Shown here in pieces: positions 19,275 to 28,782 of a DNA stretch of 38,818 bases (position 1 is its first letter; each line of letters begins with the position of its first letter). The notes under the pieces were generated by a model that made no database searches, was not told the origin of the DNA, and saw only the letters and a program-made list of their open reading frames with translations. Source of the stretch: an uncultured Pelagibacteraceae bacterium (GTDB lineage: Bacteria > Pseudomonadota > Alphaproteobacteria > Pelagibacterales > Pelagibacteraceae); NCBI GenBank assembly GCA_902552035.1, contig CACDFC010000011.1, positions 1 to 38,818 of the forward strand. The letters run 5' to 3'. A program made the position numbers and the translations under genes.

Positions 19275-20023
19275 TGAAAATTTTAGTAGCTGTAAAAAGA
19301 GTAATTGATTACAACGTTCAGATTAGAGTCAAAGAAGATAACAGTGGTGTTGTAACTGATAATGTAAAGATGTCTACAAATCCACCAGATGATAATGCAA
19401 TCGAGGAAGCAGTAAAAATAAAAGAAGCTGGAAAAGCAAAAGAAATTGTTGCAATAACAATTGGTGACGACAAAGCGCAAGAAACAGTTAGAAAAGCTTT
19501 AGCTGTTGGTGCAGATAGAGGAATTCATGTAAAAGCTGATGGAATAGTAGAACCATTAGCAGTTTCAAAAATTTTAAAAGCCGTTGTAGAAAAGGAGAAA
19601 CCTGATTTAGTATTTATGGGGAAACAAGCTATTGATGATGATTGCAATCAAACAGGTCAAATGTTAGCAGCTCTACTAGATTGGCCACAAGCCACATTTG
19701 CCTCCAAAATAGAAGTTAGTGAAAAAAGTTTAACAGTTACTAGAGAAGTCGATGAAGGTTTAGAAACTATAGAAGTAAATATTCCTGCAATAGTCACCTG
19801 TGATTTAAGGTTAAATGAACCAAGATATGCTTCATTACCAAATATTATGAAGGCTAAAAAGAAACCTTTAGATCTAATGACTGCTTCAGATTTAGGTATT
19901 GATACTAAACCAAGAATCGAACAAATTAAGGTTGAAGAGCCGCCAAAAAGAAAAGCGGGTATAAAAGTTTCTAACGTAGCTGAGTTAGTAAATAAATTAA
20001 AAAATGAAGCAAAGGTAATATAA
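19274..20023 (+). CDS. etfB: Electron transfer flavoprotein beta subunit
   Basis: [73 protein letters not shown]. Confidence 0.97.
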   Translation: MKILVAVKRVIDYNVQIRVKEDNSGVVTDNVKMSTNPPDDNAIEEAVKIKEAGKAKEIVAITIGDDKAQETVRKALAVGADRGIHVKADGIVEPLAVSKILKAVVEKEKPDLVFMGKQAIDDDCNQTGQMLAALLDWPQATFASKIEVSEKSLTVTREVDEGLETIEVNIPAIVTCDLRLNEPRYASLPNIMKAKKKPLDLMTASDLGIDTKPRIEQIKVEEPPKRKAGIKVSNVAELVNKLKNEAKVI

Positions 20024-20976
20024 TGTCAGTACTTTTAATAGCAGAGCATAATAATAAAGAGTTAAAGCCTTTCACACTTAATGTGATAAATGCTGCAACT
20101 CAAATAGACGAAGATGTTCATGTCCTATTAATGGGTCATAGTGCAGATGCAGTTGCAAAATCAATATCTGAAGTTTCAGGTGTAAAAAAAGTAATTCATG
20201 TTGATAATCCAACATATGAAAATTATCTTGCTGAAAACTATGTTCCAGTAATCTTAAACCTTGCGCAAAACTATAATCATATTGTAAGTGCAGCAAATAC
20301 GTTTGGAAAAAATTTAATGCCAAGAGTAGCTGCGAAACTCGATACTTCTCAAGTTAGCGATATTATTAAAGTAATATCTGCAGATACATTTTTGAGACCA
20401 ATCTATGCTGGCAATGCATTTGCTACAGTTAAAAGCAATGACAGTAAAAAATGTATAACTGTAAGACCAACATCTTTTGATCCTGCTCCATCTTCAGGAG
20501 GATCAGCAGAAATTGTAAAAGGAGAATCAGCAGAAGCATTCTCTCCAACAAAGTTCGTTAAAAAAGAGGAAATCAAATCTGACAGGCCTGAACTTGGAAC
20601 TGCTAGAGTAGTAATTTCTGGCGGTAGAGGAATGCAAAGTGGAGATAATTTTAAACTAATAACTGCTATTGCAGATAAACTTAACGCTGCAATTGGAGCT
20701 TCGAGAGCTGCAGTTGATGCAGGTTATATAACAAATGATCATCAAGTTGGACAAACAGGTAAAGTTGTAGTCCCAGACCTTTATATTGCAGTTGGAATAT
20801 CTGGAGCGATCCAGCATTTGGCAGGAATGAAAGAAAGTAAAGTTATTGTCGCAATCAACAAAGATGGAGAAGCACCTATATTTAGTGTTGCAGATTATGG
20901 CTTAGAAGCAGATCTTTTTGAAGCACTTCCACAGTTCTTAGAAGAGCTGAACAAATTAAACACTATACAAAAATAA
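20023..20976 (+). CDS. etfA: Electron transfer flavoprotein alpha subunit
   Basis: VVISGGRGMQSGDNF, GASRAAVDAGYITNDHQVGQTGKVVVPDLYIAVGISGAIQHLAGMKESKVIVAINKD. Confidence 0.97.
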   Translation: MSVLLIAEHNNKELKPFTLNVINAATQIDEDVHVLLMGHSADAVAKSISEVSGVKKVIHVDNPTYENYLAENYVPVILNLAQNYNHIVSAANTFGKNLMPRVAAKLDTSQVSDIIKVISADTFLRPIYAGNAFATVKSNDSKKCITVRPTSFDPAPSSGGSAEIVKGESAEAFSPTKFVKKEEIKSDRPELGTARVVISGGRGMQSGDNFKLITAIADKLNAAIGASRAAVDAGYITNDHQVGQTGKVVVPDLYIAVGISGAIQHLAGMKESKVIVAINKDGEAPIFSVADYGLEADLFEALPQFLEELNKLNTIQK

Positions 20977-21000
20977 CAAATACTGTAAAAAAATATCACT

Positions 21001-22620
21001 ATGTCCAGAGAAGTAATGGAATATGATGTTGTTATTGTTGGTGCTGGTCCGTCAGGTCTGGCAACCGCTATAAAACTTAAACAATTAAAGTCAGATTTAA
21101 ATATTTGTATTTTAGAAAAAGCTTCAGAAATAGGTGCACATATACTTTCTGGAAATGTTTTTGAAACAAGGGCACTTGATGAACTCTTACCAAATTGGAA
21201 AGATCTTAATAGCCCGATTAAAACAAAAGTCACTAAAGAAAAATTTTTATTTCTTGGAAAAACTAAATCCTTGAGTTGGCCAACATGGCTATTACCTAAA
21301 GTTCAACAAAATCACAAAAATTATATCATAAGTCTTGCAAACCTATGTAGATGGTTAGGCGAACAAGCTGAGAGTCTTGGAGTTGAGATTTTTCCAGGTT
21401 TTCCTGCAAGTGAAATTATTTATAATGAAGATGGATCAGTCAAAGGTATAGCAACCCAAGATATGGGATTAGATAAAGATGGTAATAAAAAAGATAGCTT
21501 CGAGTCTGGTATAGAACTTCACGCTAAAGTTACTGTATTTGCAGAAGGTTGTAGAGGTCATTTAGGAAAAGAATTAATTAAAAAATTTGAATTAGACAAG
21601 GGTAAAGATCCCCAGCAATATGGAATAGGCTTTAAAGAGATATGGGAAATAGAGGAAAAGAAACATGATGAAGGTTTGGTTATGCATACAGCTGGTTGGC
21701 CTTTAGACAATAAAACTTATGGAGGCAGCTTTGTATATCATGCAGAGAATAAACAAATATTTTTAGGTTATGTTATAGGTTTAGATTATCAAAATCCCCA
21801 TCTTTCCCCATTTGACGAGTTTCAAAGGTTTAAAACTCATCCATCTATTAAAAAAATTTTAGAAGGTGGAAAAAGAATTTCTTATGGAGCTAGAGCTTTA
21901 ATAGAGGGAGGTCTACAAAGCTTACCTAAAATGTATATGCCTGGAGCTTTACTTGTTGGATGTGATGCAGGAACATTAAATATGCCTAAAATAAAGGGCT
22001 CTCATACTGCAATGAAAAGTGGAATGATTGCAGCTGAAACTATTTTTAGCCACATTACAGAAAAAAAAAGTTTGTCAATTTATGACGATAAATTTAAAAG
22101 GAGTTGGCTTTATAAAGAGTTACGTGCTGCAAGAAATGTAAAACCTAGTTTTAAATGGGGTTTAATTTTAGGAATTATATTTACAGGAATAGATCAAATA
22201 ATTTTTAGAGGAAAACTTCCATTTACTCTAAAGCATCATCATGCAGATCATGAAACATTAAAACCAGCAAATGAAATGCCTAAAATTGAATATCCCAAAC
22301 CCGATAATATAATTACTTTCGATAAAACGAGTTCAGTTTATCTTACAGGAACTAACCATACAGAAAATCAACCAGTACATCTTAAACTTAAAAATCCTAA
22401 TTTACCTATTGATTTCACATTAAATAAATATGATGAACCTGCACAGAGATACTGTCCAGTTGGAGTATACGAAGTTCAAATTGAAAACAGTCTTCCAAAA
22501 TTTGTAATAAATTCTCAAAACTGCATACATTGCAAAACTTGTGATATTAAAGAACCATCACAAAATATTACTTGGGTAACCCCTGAAGGAGGTGGTGGAC
22601 CTAAGTATGGAAATATGTAA
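21001..22620 (+). CDS. Electron transfer flavoprotein-ubiquinone oxidoreductase
   Basis: VVIVGAGPSGLATAIKLKQL, C-terminal 4Fe-4S CPVGVYE...NCIHCKTCDIKEPSQNITWVTPEGGGGPKY. Confidence 0.96.
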   Translation: MSREVMEYDVVIVGAGPSGLATAIKLKQLKSDLNICILEKASEIGAHILSGNVFETRALDELLPNWKDLNSPIKTKVTKEKFLFLGKTKSLSWPTWLLPKVQQNHKNYIISLANLCRWLGEQAESLGVEIFPGFPASEIIYNEDGSVKGIATQDMGLDKDGNKKDSFESGIELHAKVTVFAEGCRGHLGKELIKKFELDKGKDPQQYGIGFKEIWEIEEKKHDEGLVMHTAGWPLDNKTYGGSFVYHAENKQIFLGYVIGLDYQNPHLSPFDEFQRFKTHPSIKKILEGGKRISYGARALIEGGLQSLPKMYMPGALLVGCDAGTLNMPKIKGSHTAMKSGMIAAETIFSHITEKKSLSIYDDKFKRSWLYKELRAARNVKPSFKWGLILGIIFTGIDQIIFRGKLPFTLKHHHADHETLKPANEMPKIEYPKPDNIITFDKTSSVYLTGTNHTENQPVHLKLKNPNLPIDFTLNKYDEPAQRYCPVGVYEVQIENSLPKFVINSQNCIHCKTCDIKEPSQNITWVTPEGGGGPKYGNM

Positions 22621-22622
22621 TT

Positions 22623-23399
22623 TTATTTAAATCTATATAAAAAATTATTTTTAAATCTTTCAAAAAAATTTCTATTATCTCCAAATTTAGGCTCATCAAT
22701 ACCTGGTCTTCTTTTCCACCGTGCATAAAAATATTTTGTTCTTTTAAATATGGTATTATCATTTACATAATAATATAGAGCTAAAGATTTTCTTCCAATA
22801 TTCTTTGGGCATTTTATAGGGTCCGGGAAGCCATGGTTAGATTCAGTATCCGTTCTAAATATTACAGCATTATTAATTTTGGGATAAACTTTAAGAAAGT
22901 TTTTTTCCATTTTTTGGTCCCACAATTCAATTGCTCCACCCCAACTTTCATCCCAATCTTCATTCAAATAAACTAGCAAATTCAACATTCTTTTGAGTTT
23001 TTTTCTTCTGATATATATAAAATCAGAATGTATTTTTAAATACCCTCCGTTCCTGCTTTCATGCATTCCACCACCAAATAAATTAGGATCGGAGACAAGA
23101 TTTTTGATTTGAAATTTTTCTTCAAGAATGGATATAAAACTTTTAGAATTCAAATAATCAACCGTTTTTTTTATTTCTAAAGGAAATAAGCTATAATCAT
23201 TTAGTGCCCTTTTTGTCCTTTGAAATAAAGCATCAGAAGTTATACCGATTGTTTCAGGAAATTTAAATGATGACGATACAGGTTTAATAATATTCTCTGG
23301 GAAAAAATCATTTGTAGAGCAGTAACTATATGGATGTTTTTTTACATTAAGAATTTTTTTATGATGTTCAGTTAGTAATTTCGTATCAAAATTAATCAT
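22623..23399 (-). CDS. 2OG-Fe(II) oxygenase (prolyl-4-hydroxylase-like)
   Basis: HSDF (HxD), LLVYLNEDWDESWGGAIELWD, NAVIFRTDTESNHGFPDP...RKSLALYYY. Confidence 0.85.
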   Translation of the reverse strand: MINFDTKLLTEHHKKILNVKKHPYSYCSTNDFFPENIIKPVSSSFKFPETIGITSDALFQRTKRALNDYSLFPLEIKKTVDYLNSKSFISILEEKFQIKNLVSDPNLFGGGMHESRNGGYLKIHSDFIYIRRKKLKRMLNLLVYLNEDWDESWGGAIELWDQKMEKNFLKVYPKINNAVIFRTDTESNHGFPDPIKCPKNIGRKSLALYYYVNDNTIFKRTKYFYARWKRRPGIDEPKFGDNRNFFERFKNNFLYRFK

Positions 23400-23797
23400 T
23401 ACGATAAATCTATTGCAAATTTTTTAAGTATTTCGATTGGAATTAATTTAAGAGTATTTTCATGAGTTTTTTTTAAGTAAATTGGACAGCCTATTCCAGC
23501 TTTCACAGCTTTATCATACCAACTAGCACACACACACCAGTTGTCTCCATCTTTTAATCCAGGAAAACCAAATTCTGGATGTGGAGTTATAAGATCATTA
23601 CCAGCTTGTTTACACCACTCTAAAAACTCTTTACTTACTTTTACACAAACTGTATGAACACCAACATCATTTTCATCTGTATTACAACAACCATCTCTAA
23701 ACCACCCAGTTAAAGGATTTTTTGAACAGGTTTCAAGATTTTCACCTAAGACATTTTTTTGAATTTTAGTTTCCATATACATTGTAAATTTCATCAT
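23399..23797 (-). CDS. DUF2237-family protein
   Basis: QKNVLGENLETCSKNPLTGWFRDGCCNTDENDVGVHTVCVKVSKEFLEWCKQAGNDLITPHPEFGFPGLKDGDNWCVCASWYDKAVKAG. Start may be internal (METKIQKN) as the listed start overlaps the upstream gene. Confidence 0.8.
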   Translation of the reverse strand: MMKFTMYMETKIQKNVLGENLETCSKNPLTGWFRDGCCNTDENDVGVHTVCVKVSKEFLEWCKQAGNDLITPHPEFGFPGLKDGDNWCVCASWYDKAVKAGIGCPIYLKKTHENTLKLIPIEILKKFAIDLS

Positions 23798-24410
23798 TTA
23801 TTAAAGCATTGAATGAAATAGATCTTCTTTCTTCATTTGAGTTTGTAAATGGATATACAACATGCATTAAGTAATTTGGAAAAAAATAAAATTCACCAAC
23901 TTTTGGCTTGATATTATAAGTGGCTGGAGAGTTAAATAATTTTGAACCGTTTACTAAAGACAATACTCCATTAAAATTTTTTGCTTTATTTTTTTGGCTA
24001 TACTCTCCAAAATCATTTGGTAATTTTAAATATCCAACACCAGAAATATGTCCACCGTGAACATGTAAGGGATTATAGTCATTCTGAAATTGTCTTACTA
24101 TCCATGAATTTATTATATGAAATTTCGTAATTTTTTTCCCTTCTGTTTTTTCCAACCAGCTAGAACTAGCATTAGCAAGAAAATTTGCCCAACCCGACGA
24201 TTTCATGAAATCTTCTTCTAATTTAAATTCCTGCATAACATTTCCAGCGAGTTGGTCACCATAATCTAGCTCTTTAGATTTTTTTTTGTCATCTACAATT
24301 TTGTCAACATAATCATTAAGTAATTTTATAATTTCTTCAGACATTATAACTTTTGCTACAGACGGTCCAAATGGTCTAAAAATTTGAATTTTATTTTTTT
24401 CTGACGACAT
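23766..24410 (-). CDS. 2OG-Fe(II) oxygenase superfamily protein (TIGR02466-like)
   Basis: MSSEKNKIQIFRPFGPSV...NPLHVHGGHISGVGYLKLP...GEFYFFPNYLMHVVYPFTNSNEERRSISFN. Start at 24410, directly after the hisI stop, preferred over the ORF-track 24482. Confidence 0.8.
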   Translation of the reverse strand: MSSEKNKIQIFRPFGPSVAKVIMSEEIIKLLNDYVDKIVDDKKKSKELDYGDQLAGNVMQEFKLEEDFMKSSGWANFLANASSSWLEKTEGKKITKFHIINSWIVRQFQNDYNPLHVHGGHISGVGYLKLPNDFGEYSQKNKAKNFNGVLSLVNGSKLFNSPATYNIKPKVGEFYFFPNYLMHVVYPFTNSNEERRSISFNALINDEIYNVYGN

Positions 24411-24411
24411 C

Positions 24412-24879
24412 TTAAATTTTTGTTGGATTAGGTTGTCCTTTATAAACTTCTTCTGGATTAAATTTTTTTTCTTTTTCTTCAAAATTCATTTCAATTTGTC
24501 TAGCATTACTTATCTTACCCAAAGGTATTGATCTATAAAAGCAAGATTTGTATCCAACATGACAACTTGCACCGTCACCAATATCAACTGACATCCAGAC
24601 AGAGTCTTGATCATCGTCAATTCTGATTTCTTTAATTTTTTGAACAAAACCACTTGTTTTTCCTTTATGCCAAATTTGTTTTCTTGATCTACTCCAATAA
24701 TGAGCTTCTTTAGTTTCAATTGATAATTTTAATGCTTCAACATTCATATATCCATGCATCAATATTTCTTTTGTATTATAACATGTGGTAACAACAGGTA
24801 TTAATCCATCATTATCAAATTTAGGGGACAGCAATTTCCCTTCTTCAATTTCTTCAATATTTTCTCTTTTTTTAAACAT
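24412..24879 (-). CDS. hisI: Phosphoribosyl-AMP cyclohydrolase
   Basis: DNDGLIPVVTTCYNTKEILMHGYMNVEALKLSIETKEAHYWSRSRKQIWHKGKTSGFVQKIKEIRIDDDQDSVWMSVDIGDGASCHVGYKSCFYR. Start chosen at MFKKRE. Confidence 0.95.
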   Translation of the reverse strand: MFKKRENIEEIEEGKLLSPKFDNDGLIPVVTTCYNTKEILMHGYMNVEALKLSIETKEAHYWSRSRKQIWHKGKTSGFVQKIKEIRIDDDQDSVWMSVDIGDGASCHVGYKSCFYRSIPLGKISNARQIEMNFEEKEKKFNPEEVYKGQPNPTKI

Positions 24880-24957
24880 AATGGTCGCAGTTAGTACCAT
24901 ATTATTGGATATATTAAATATTTCAAATTATATAAAAAACCATATATATCGGGTGTT

Positions 24958-25563
24958 ATGAAATTAGTAAAAGAAATAAATAAAGAAAATCTAAATAATA
25001 AAATAAGCGATAAAGAAGCTGAAGAAGCTTTCGTAAAAATATTAAAATGGTTAGGCGAAGACCCAGATAGAGAAGGTTTATTAGAAACTCCAAAAAGAGT
25101 TGTTAAAGCTTTTAAAGAATATTTTAAGGGCTACCATGAAGATCCAAAAGTGATGTTACAAAAGACTTTTGGCGATGTGGAAGGTTATAGTGACATGGTA
25201 GTTCAGAAAAATATTTCTGTCCAAAGTCATTGTGAACACCATATGGCCCCAATTATTGGAATCGCTCATGTTGCATATATTCCTAATCAAAGAGTTATCG
25301 GGTTAAGTAAAATTGCTAGACTTGTAGAAGTATTTTCAAAACGACTTCAAACTCAAGAAAGATTAACTGTTCAAATCGCTACAACTTTAATGGAAGCTAT
25401 AGATGCTAAAGGTGTTGCGGTAACCATTGATTCAACTCACCAGTGCATGACTATGAGGGGGATAAAAAAAGAACAAGCAACTACAGTTACAAACTATTAT
25501 CTAGGTCAATTTAAAGAGGATCTGAGCTTTCAAAATAGATATTTGAGATTTATTGCAAAATAA
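24958..25563 (+). CDS. folE: GTP cyclohydrolase I
   Basis: GEDPDREGLLETPKRVVKAF, QSHCEHHMAPIIGIAHVAYIPNQRVIGLSKIARLVEVFSKRLQTQERLT, HQCMTMRG. Confidence 0.98.
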   Translation: MKLVKEINKENLNNKISDKEAEEAFVKILKWLGEDPDREGLLETPKRVVKAFKEYFKGYHEDPKVMLQKTFGDVEGYSDMVVQKNISVQSHCEHHMAPIIGIAHVAYIPNQRVIGLSKIARLVEVFSKRLQTQERLTVQIATTLMEAIDAKGVAVTIDSTHQCMTMRGIKKEQATTVTNYYLGQFKEDLSFQNRYLRFIAK

Positions 25564-25578
25564 TATTAACTAGCATTC

Positions 25579-26580
25579 ATGCCAGATAAATTTAAAGCCT
25601 TGGTTATTAACCAAGTGGGTGAGAATTTTACAAGAGAAGTAAAAGAACTTGATTTAAGTTTTTTAAATGAAGGTGAAGTCTTAGTTAAAGTTGATTATTC
25701 AGATTTAAATTTTAAAGATGCAATGATTTTAAAAAATGGTGGAAAACTAGTTAAAGAGTATCCACGCATTCCAGGGATTGATTTTTCAGGAACAGTTGAA
25801 GAAAGCAATGATACAGAATTTAAGGCAGGAGATGAAGTTATTCTAACAGGATGTAAGGTTGGAGAATTATTTCATGGAGGATATTCACAATACGCAAAAG
25901 TTAAAAAAGATTTTTTAATTAAAAAACCTGACGGTATCAATAGCAAAGAGGCAATGATTTTAGGAACAGCTGGTTTTACAGCTTTACTATGTGCATTCGC
26001 AGTAAAAGCCAAAGAAGAACTCTTAATGCAAAGCAAAGTAAATGATGTTTTAGTAACAGGTTCAACAGGTGGAGTTGGAATGGTTGCTGTAATGGTACTT
26101 TCAAAAATGGGAATTAATGTAACAGCTATAACTGGTAAACCTGATAAAGCAGATTATCTTAAAGAGCTAGGAGCCAAAAACGTTGTAGATCGTAAAGAAT
26201 TTGAAGGCGAGCCAAAATTAATTGGAAAAGGAATATGGGATGGAGTTGTCGACACAGTAGGTGGCAATATTTTGGCAAACGCAATCTCTCAAACAAAACC
26301 AAAAGGAATTGTTGCTGCATGCGGAAATGCTAGCAGTAATAATTTAAATACATCAGTACTTCCTTTCATACTAAGAGCAGTAAAATTATGGGGTGTAGAC
26401 TCAATTAATATAAGTAAAAAAAGAAAAGAATTTGTTTGGGGTGAAGTTCCAAATTTAGTTGATTTTAAAGTTTTAGAAAAATCTATAAAAGTTGTAGGCT
26501 TAAACGAATTAATAAATATTTATCCAGATATGCTCAAAGGAAGTTTGCCAAATAAAATTGTGGTAGATGTTAATAAATAA
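25579..26580 (+). CDS. acuI: MDR-family quinone oxidoreductase, AcuI (acrylyl-CoA reductase)/YhdH-like
   Basis: LNFKDAMILKNGGKLVKEYPRIPGIDFSGTVEES, VLVTGSTGGVGMVAVMVLSKMGINVTAITGK. Confidence 0.85.
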   Translation: MPDKFKALVINQVGENFTREVKELDLSFLNEGEVLVKVDYSDLNFKDAMILKNGGKLVKEYPRIPGIDFSGTVEESNDTEFKAGDEVILTGCKVGELFHGGYSQYAKVKKDFLIKKPDGINSKEAMILGTAGFTALLCAFAVKAKEELLMQSKVNDVLVTGSTGGVGMVAVMVLSKMGINVTAITGKPDKADYLKELGAKNVVDRKEFEGEPKLIGKGIWDGVVDTVGGNILANAISQTKPKGIVAACGNASSNNLNTSVLPFILRAVKLWGVDSINISKKRKEFVWGEVPNLVDFKVLEKSIKVVGLNELINIYPDMLKGSLPNKIVVDVNK

Positions 26581-27470
26581 TGGACTGGGATAAATTAAAG
26601 ATATTTCATGCAGTTGCGGAAGCTGGAAGTTTCACAAGTGCAACTGTAAATCTAAATCTAAGCCAATCTGCAATAAGTAGGCAAATTCAATCTTTAGAAC
26701 ATGATCTTAAAGTTAAATTATTTGAGAGACACGCTAGAGGTTTAACGCTTACAGAAAATGGTGAGTATGTTTTTAAAACAGCTCATGATGTAATTACTAA
26801 GCTAAAAGAGGTTGAGACAACACTAAGTGACAAAAAAACTAAACCTTCAGGAAAATTAACTGTCACTACAGTCAGAAGTTTTGGTACACACTGGCTTACT
26901 CCAAGAGTTCAAGAATTTATGTCTTTAAACCCAGAAATAGACATAGAGCTTATATTTGACGATAAGGAACTCGATTTAAGTACTAGACAAGCAGATATAG
27001 GGATTTTTATGAGAAGACCAAAACAACTTAATTATATTCAAAAAAAATTAATAGATATAAATTACCATATTTATGGTTCTAATAAATATCTTGAAAAAAA
27101 TGGTTTTCCAAAAACTATTAATGATTTGAACAATCACCGATTTATATCATATGGAAGAGGGAACCCTTCTCCTGTATATAATCCGGACTGGGCTTTAAAA
27201 CTTGGTATGAAAGATAATAAGAAAAGAAAAACTGTTATGAGAGTCAACAGTGTTATGGGGTTATTGCTTGCAGTTGAGAGTGGAGTTGGCTTAGCAGCAT
27301 TACCAGACTATTTAGTATTTCAATCTAGCAATTTGATTAAAGTACTGCCTAAAGTTGAAGGTCCGATTACAGAAGCTCATTTTGTATATCCACAATCAAT
27401 GAAAAATGTAGCTAAAGTCCAAGCTTTTAGGAATTTCCTTTATTCTAAAATCTCAGAGTGGAAATTTTAA
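26580..27470 (+). CDS. LysR-family transcriptional regulator
   Basis: MDWDKLKIFHAVAEAGSFTSATVNLNLSQSAISRQIQSLEHDLKVKLFERHARGLTLTENGE. Confidence 0.95.
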   Translation: MDWDKLKIFHAVAEAGSFTSATVNLNLSQSAISRQIQSLEHDLKVKLFERHARGLTLTENGEYVFKTAHDVITKLKEVETTLSDKKTKPSGKLTVTTVRSFGTHWLTPRVQEFMSLNPEIDIELIFDDKELDLSTRQADIGIFMRRPKQLNYIQKKLIDINYHIYGSNKYLEKNGFPKTINDLNNHRFISYGRGNPSPVYNPDWALKLGMKDNKKRKTVMRVNSVMGLLLAVESGVGLAALPDYLVFQSSNLIKVLPKVEGPITEAHFVYPQSMKNVAKVQAFRNFLYSKISEWKF

Positions 27471-27501
27471 TATCTCCTTGACTACTGCGTCATTATATGA
27501 G

Positions 27502-27536
27502 ATTGATAATCATTATCAATGAGAATAATTCTCATT
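27502..27536. promoter_or_regulatory. Double Fur-box-like operator (two 19-bp palindromes overlapping by 3 bp)
   Basis: ATTGATAATCATTATCAAT (27502-27520) and AATGAGAATAATTCTCATT (27518-27536), both perfect palindromes, ~35 bp upstream of the iron-binding protein gene. Confidence 0.88.
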
Positions 27537-27569
27537 ATCAATTAAGTGCAGGGAAAAGAGAGATAAATA

Positions 27570-28595
27570 ATGAAAAAAATAACAATAATTTCAATATTAT
27601 TTTCTTTTGTTTCTAGTTTTACGATAGCTGCAGAGGTTAATGTTTTCAATGCGAGACATTACAAAGCTGATGCTGAATTATACGGCAAGTTTACAAACAA
27701 AACTGGGATAAAAGTAAATTTAATAAATGGGAAATCAGGTGCTTTAGAAAAAAGAATCATAAGTGAAGGTGCAGATTCATCTGCTGACTTATACATCACT
27801 GCAGATGCAGGAAGGTGTGGTGCTATGGATGCAAAAGGTGCTCTTCAAGGTGGTTTAACATCTGGACCTATCAAGGCGGCAGTTCCAAAAAGCTTTAGAA
27901 CAAGCAAGTGGGTTGGAATCGCAAAAAGAGCAAGAATAATTTATTATTCACCCGAGAGAGTTACTGGTGCAGAATTATCTGGAATGACTTATGAAGGTCT
28001 AGCTGATCCTAAATGGAAAGGTAGACTAGTAATTAGAAAATCTAGTAACATTTATAATAAATCACTTGTTGCATCATTAATTAAAAACAATGGAAAAGCT
28101 GCAACAGCAGCTTGGGCTGAGGGAGTTGTTGCCAACATGGCAAGAACACCAACAGGCAACGACAGAGCACAAATTATGGCTGTAGCAGCTGGTGAGGCTG
28201 ATATTGCTGTAGCTAACACCTATTACTTAGCACTTATGTTGTCTGGTAAAAAAGGCCCAGAACAACAAGAAGCTGCTAAAAAAGTTAAAGCTTTTTTCCC
28301 TAATCAAAATGATAGAGGAACGCATATGAACGTTAGTTGTGCTGCTTTAGTTAAAGGTGCACCTAACAAAGCTAATGCAATCAAACTTGTAGAGTTTTTA
28401 TTAACTCCAGAATCTCAAGAGCACTTTACAAATAATACTTTTGAGTTTCCAATGATTGATGGCGTTTCACCAAGTCCATTAGTAGTGAATAACTTAGGAT
28501 TAGATTTCAAACAAGACATGAAAACTAAGTTAGCTTCATATGGAAAAAATCAAGCTGCTGCAGTAGAGGTAATGACGGCTGCTGGTTGGAAATAA
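27570..28595 (+). CDS. fbpA: Iron(III) ABC transporter substrate-binding protein
   Basis: Signal peptide; EVNVFNARHYKADAELYGKFTNKTGIKVNLINGKSGALEKRIISEG...DLYITADAGR; VANTYYLALM; MNVSCAALVKGAPNK. Confidence 0.95.
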   Translation: MKKITIISILFSFVSSFTIAAEVNVFNARHYKADAELYGKFTNKTGIKVNLINGKSGALEKRIISEGADSSADLYITADAGRCGAMDAKGALQGGLTSGPIKAAVPKSFRTSKWVGIAKRARIIYYSPERVTGAELSGMTYEGLADPKWKGRLVIRKSSNIYNKSLVASLIKNNGKAATAAWAEGVVANMARTPTGNDRAQIMAVAAGEADIAVANTYYLALMLSGKKGPEQQEAAKKVKAFFPNQNDRGTHMNVSCAALVKGAPNKANAIKLVEFLLTPESQEHFTNNTFEFPMIDGVSPSPLVVNNLGLDFKQDMKTKLASYGKNQAAAVEVMTAAGWK

Positions 28596-28597
28596 AT

Positions 28598-28771
28598 ATG
28601 GTTGAACAAAAAAAAGAATTTATTACTGAAGTTGATTACAATAAATCTTCTGTAGCTTGTCCTACTTGTTCTACAGAGTGTAAAAAAATTAATGACAGGA
28701 TAAATGGTAGAGATCTATCAAAGATAAAACCTAAGGAGGTTCCGCACATTCTTAAAGTTTTTAATTTTTGA
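28598..28771 (+). CDS. Small Cys-rich protein (57 aa) in the iron-transport operon
   Basis: MVEQKKEFITEVDYNKSSVACPTCSTECKKINDRINGRDLSKIKPKEVPHILKVFNF; ATG 2 nt after the fbpA stop; CPTCSTEC motif. Confidence 0.55.
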   Translation: MVEQKKEFITEVDYNKSSVACPTCSTECKKINDRINGRDLSKIKPKEVPHILKVFNF

Positions 28772-28782
28772 TATTCTTGATT

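Noticed and set aside
19283-21233. Minus-strand ORFs 19283..19480, 20078..20323, 20895..21233
   Set aside because: Antisense to etfB, etfA and ETF:QO.
24510-24719. Minus-strand ORF 24510..24719
   Set aside because: Alternate frame inside hisI with no family signal.
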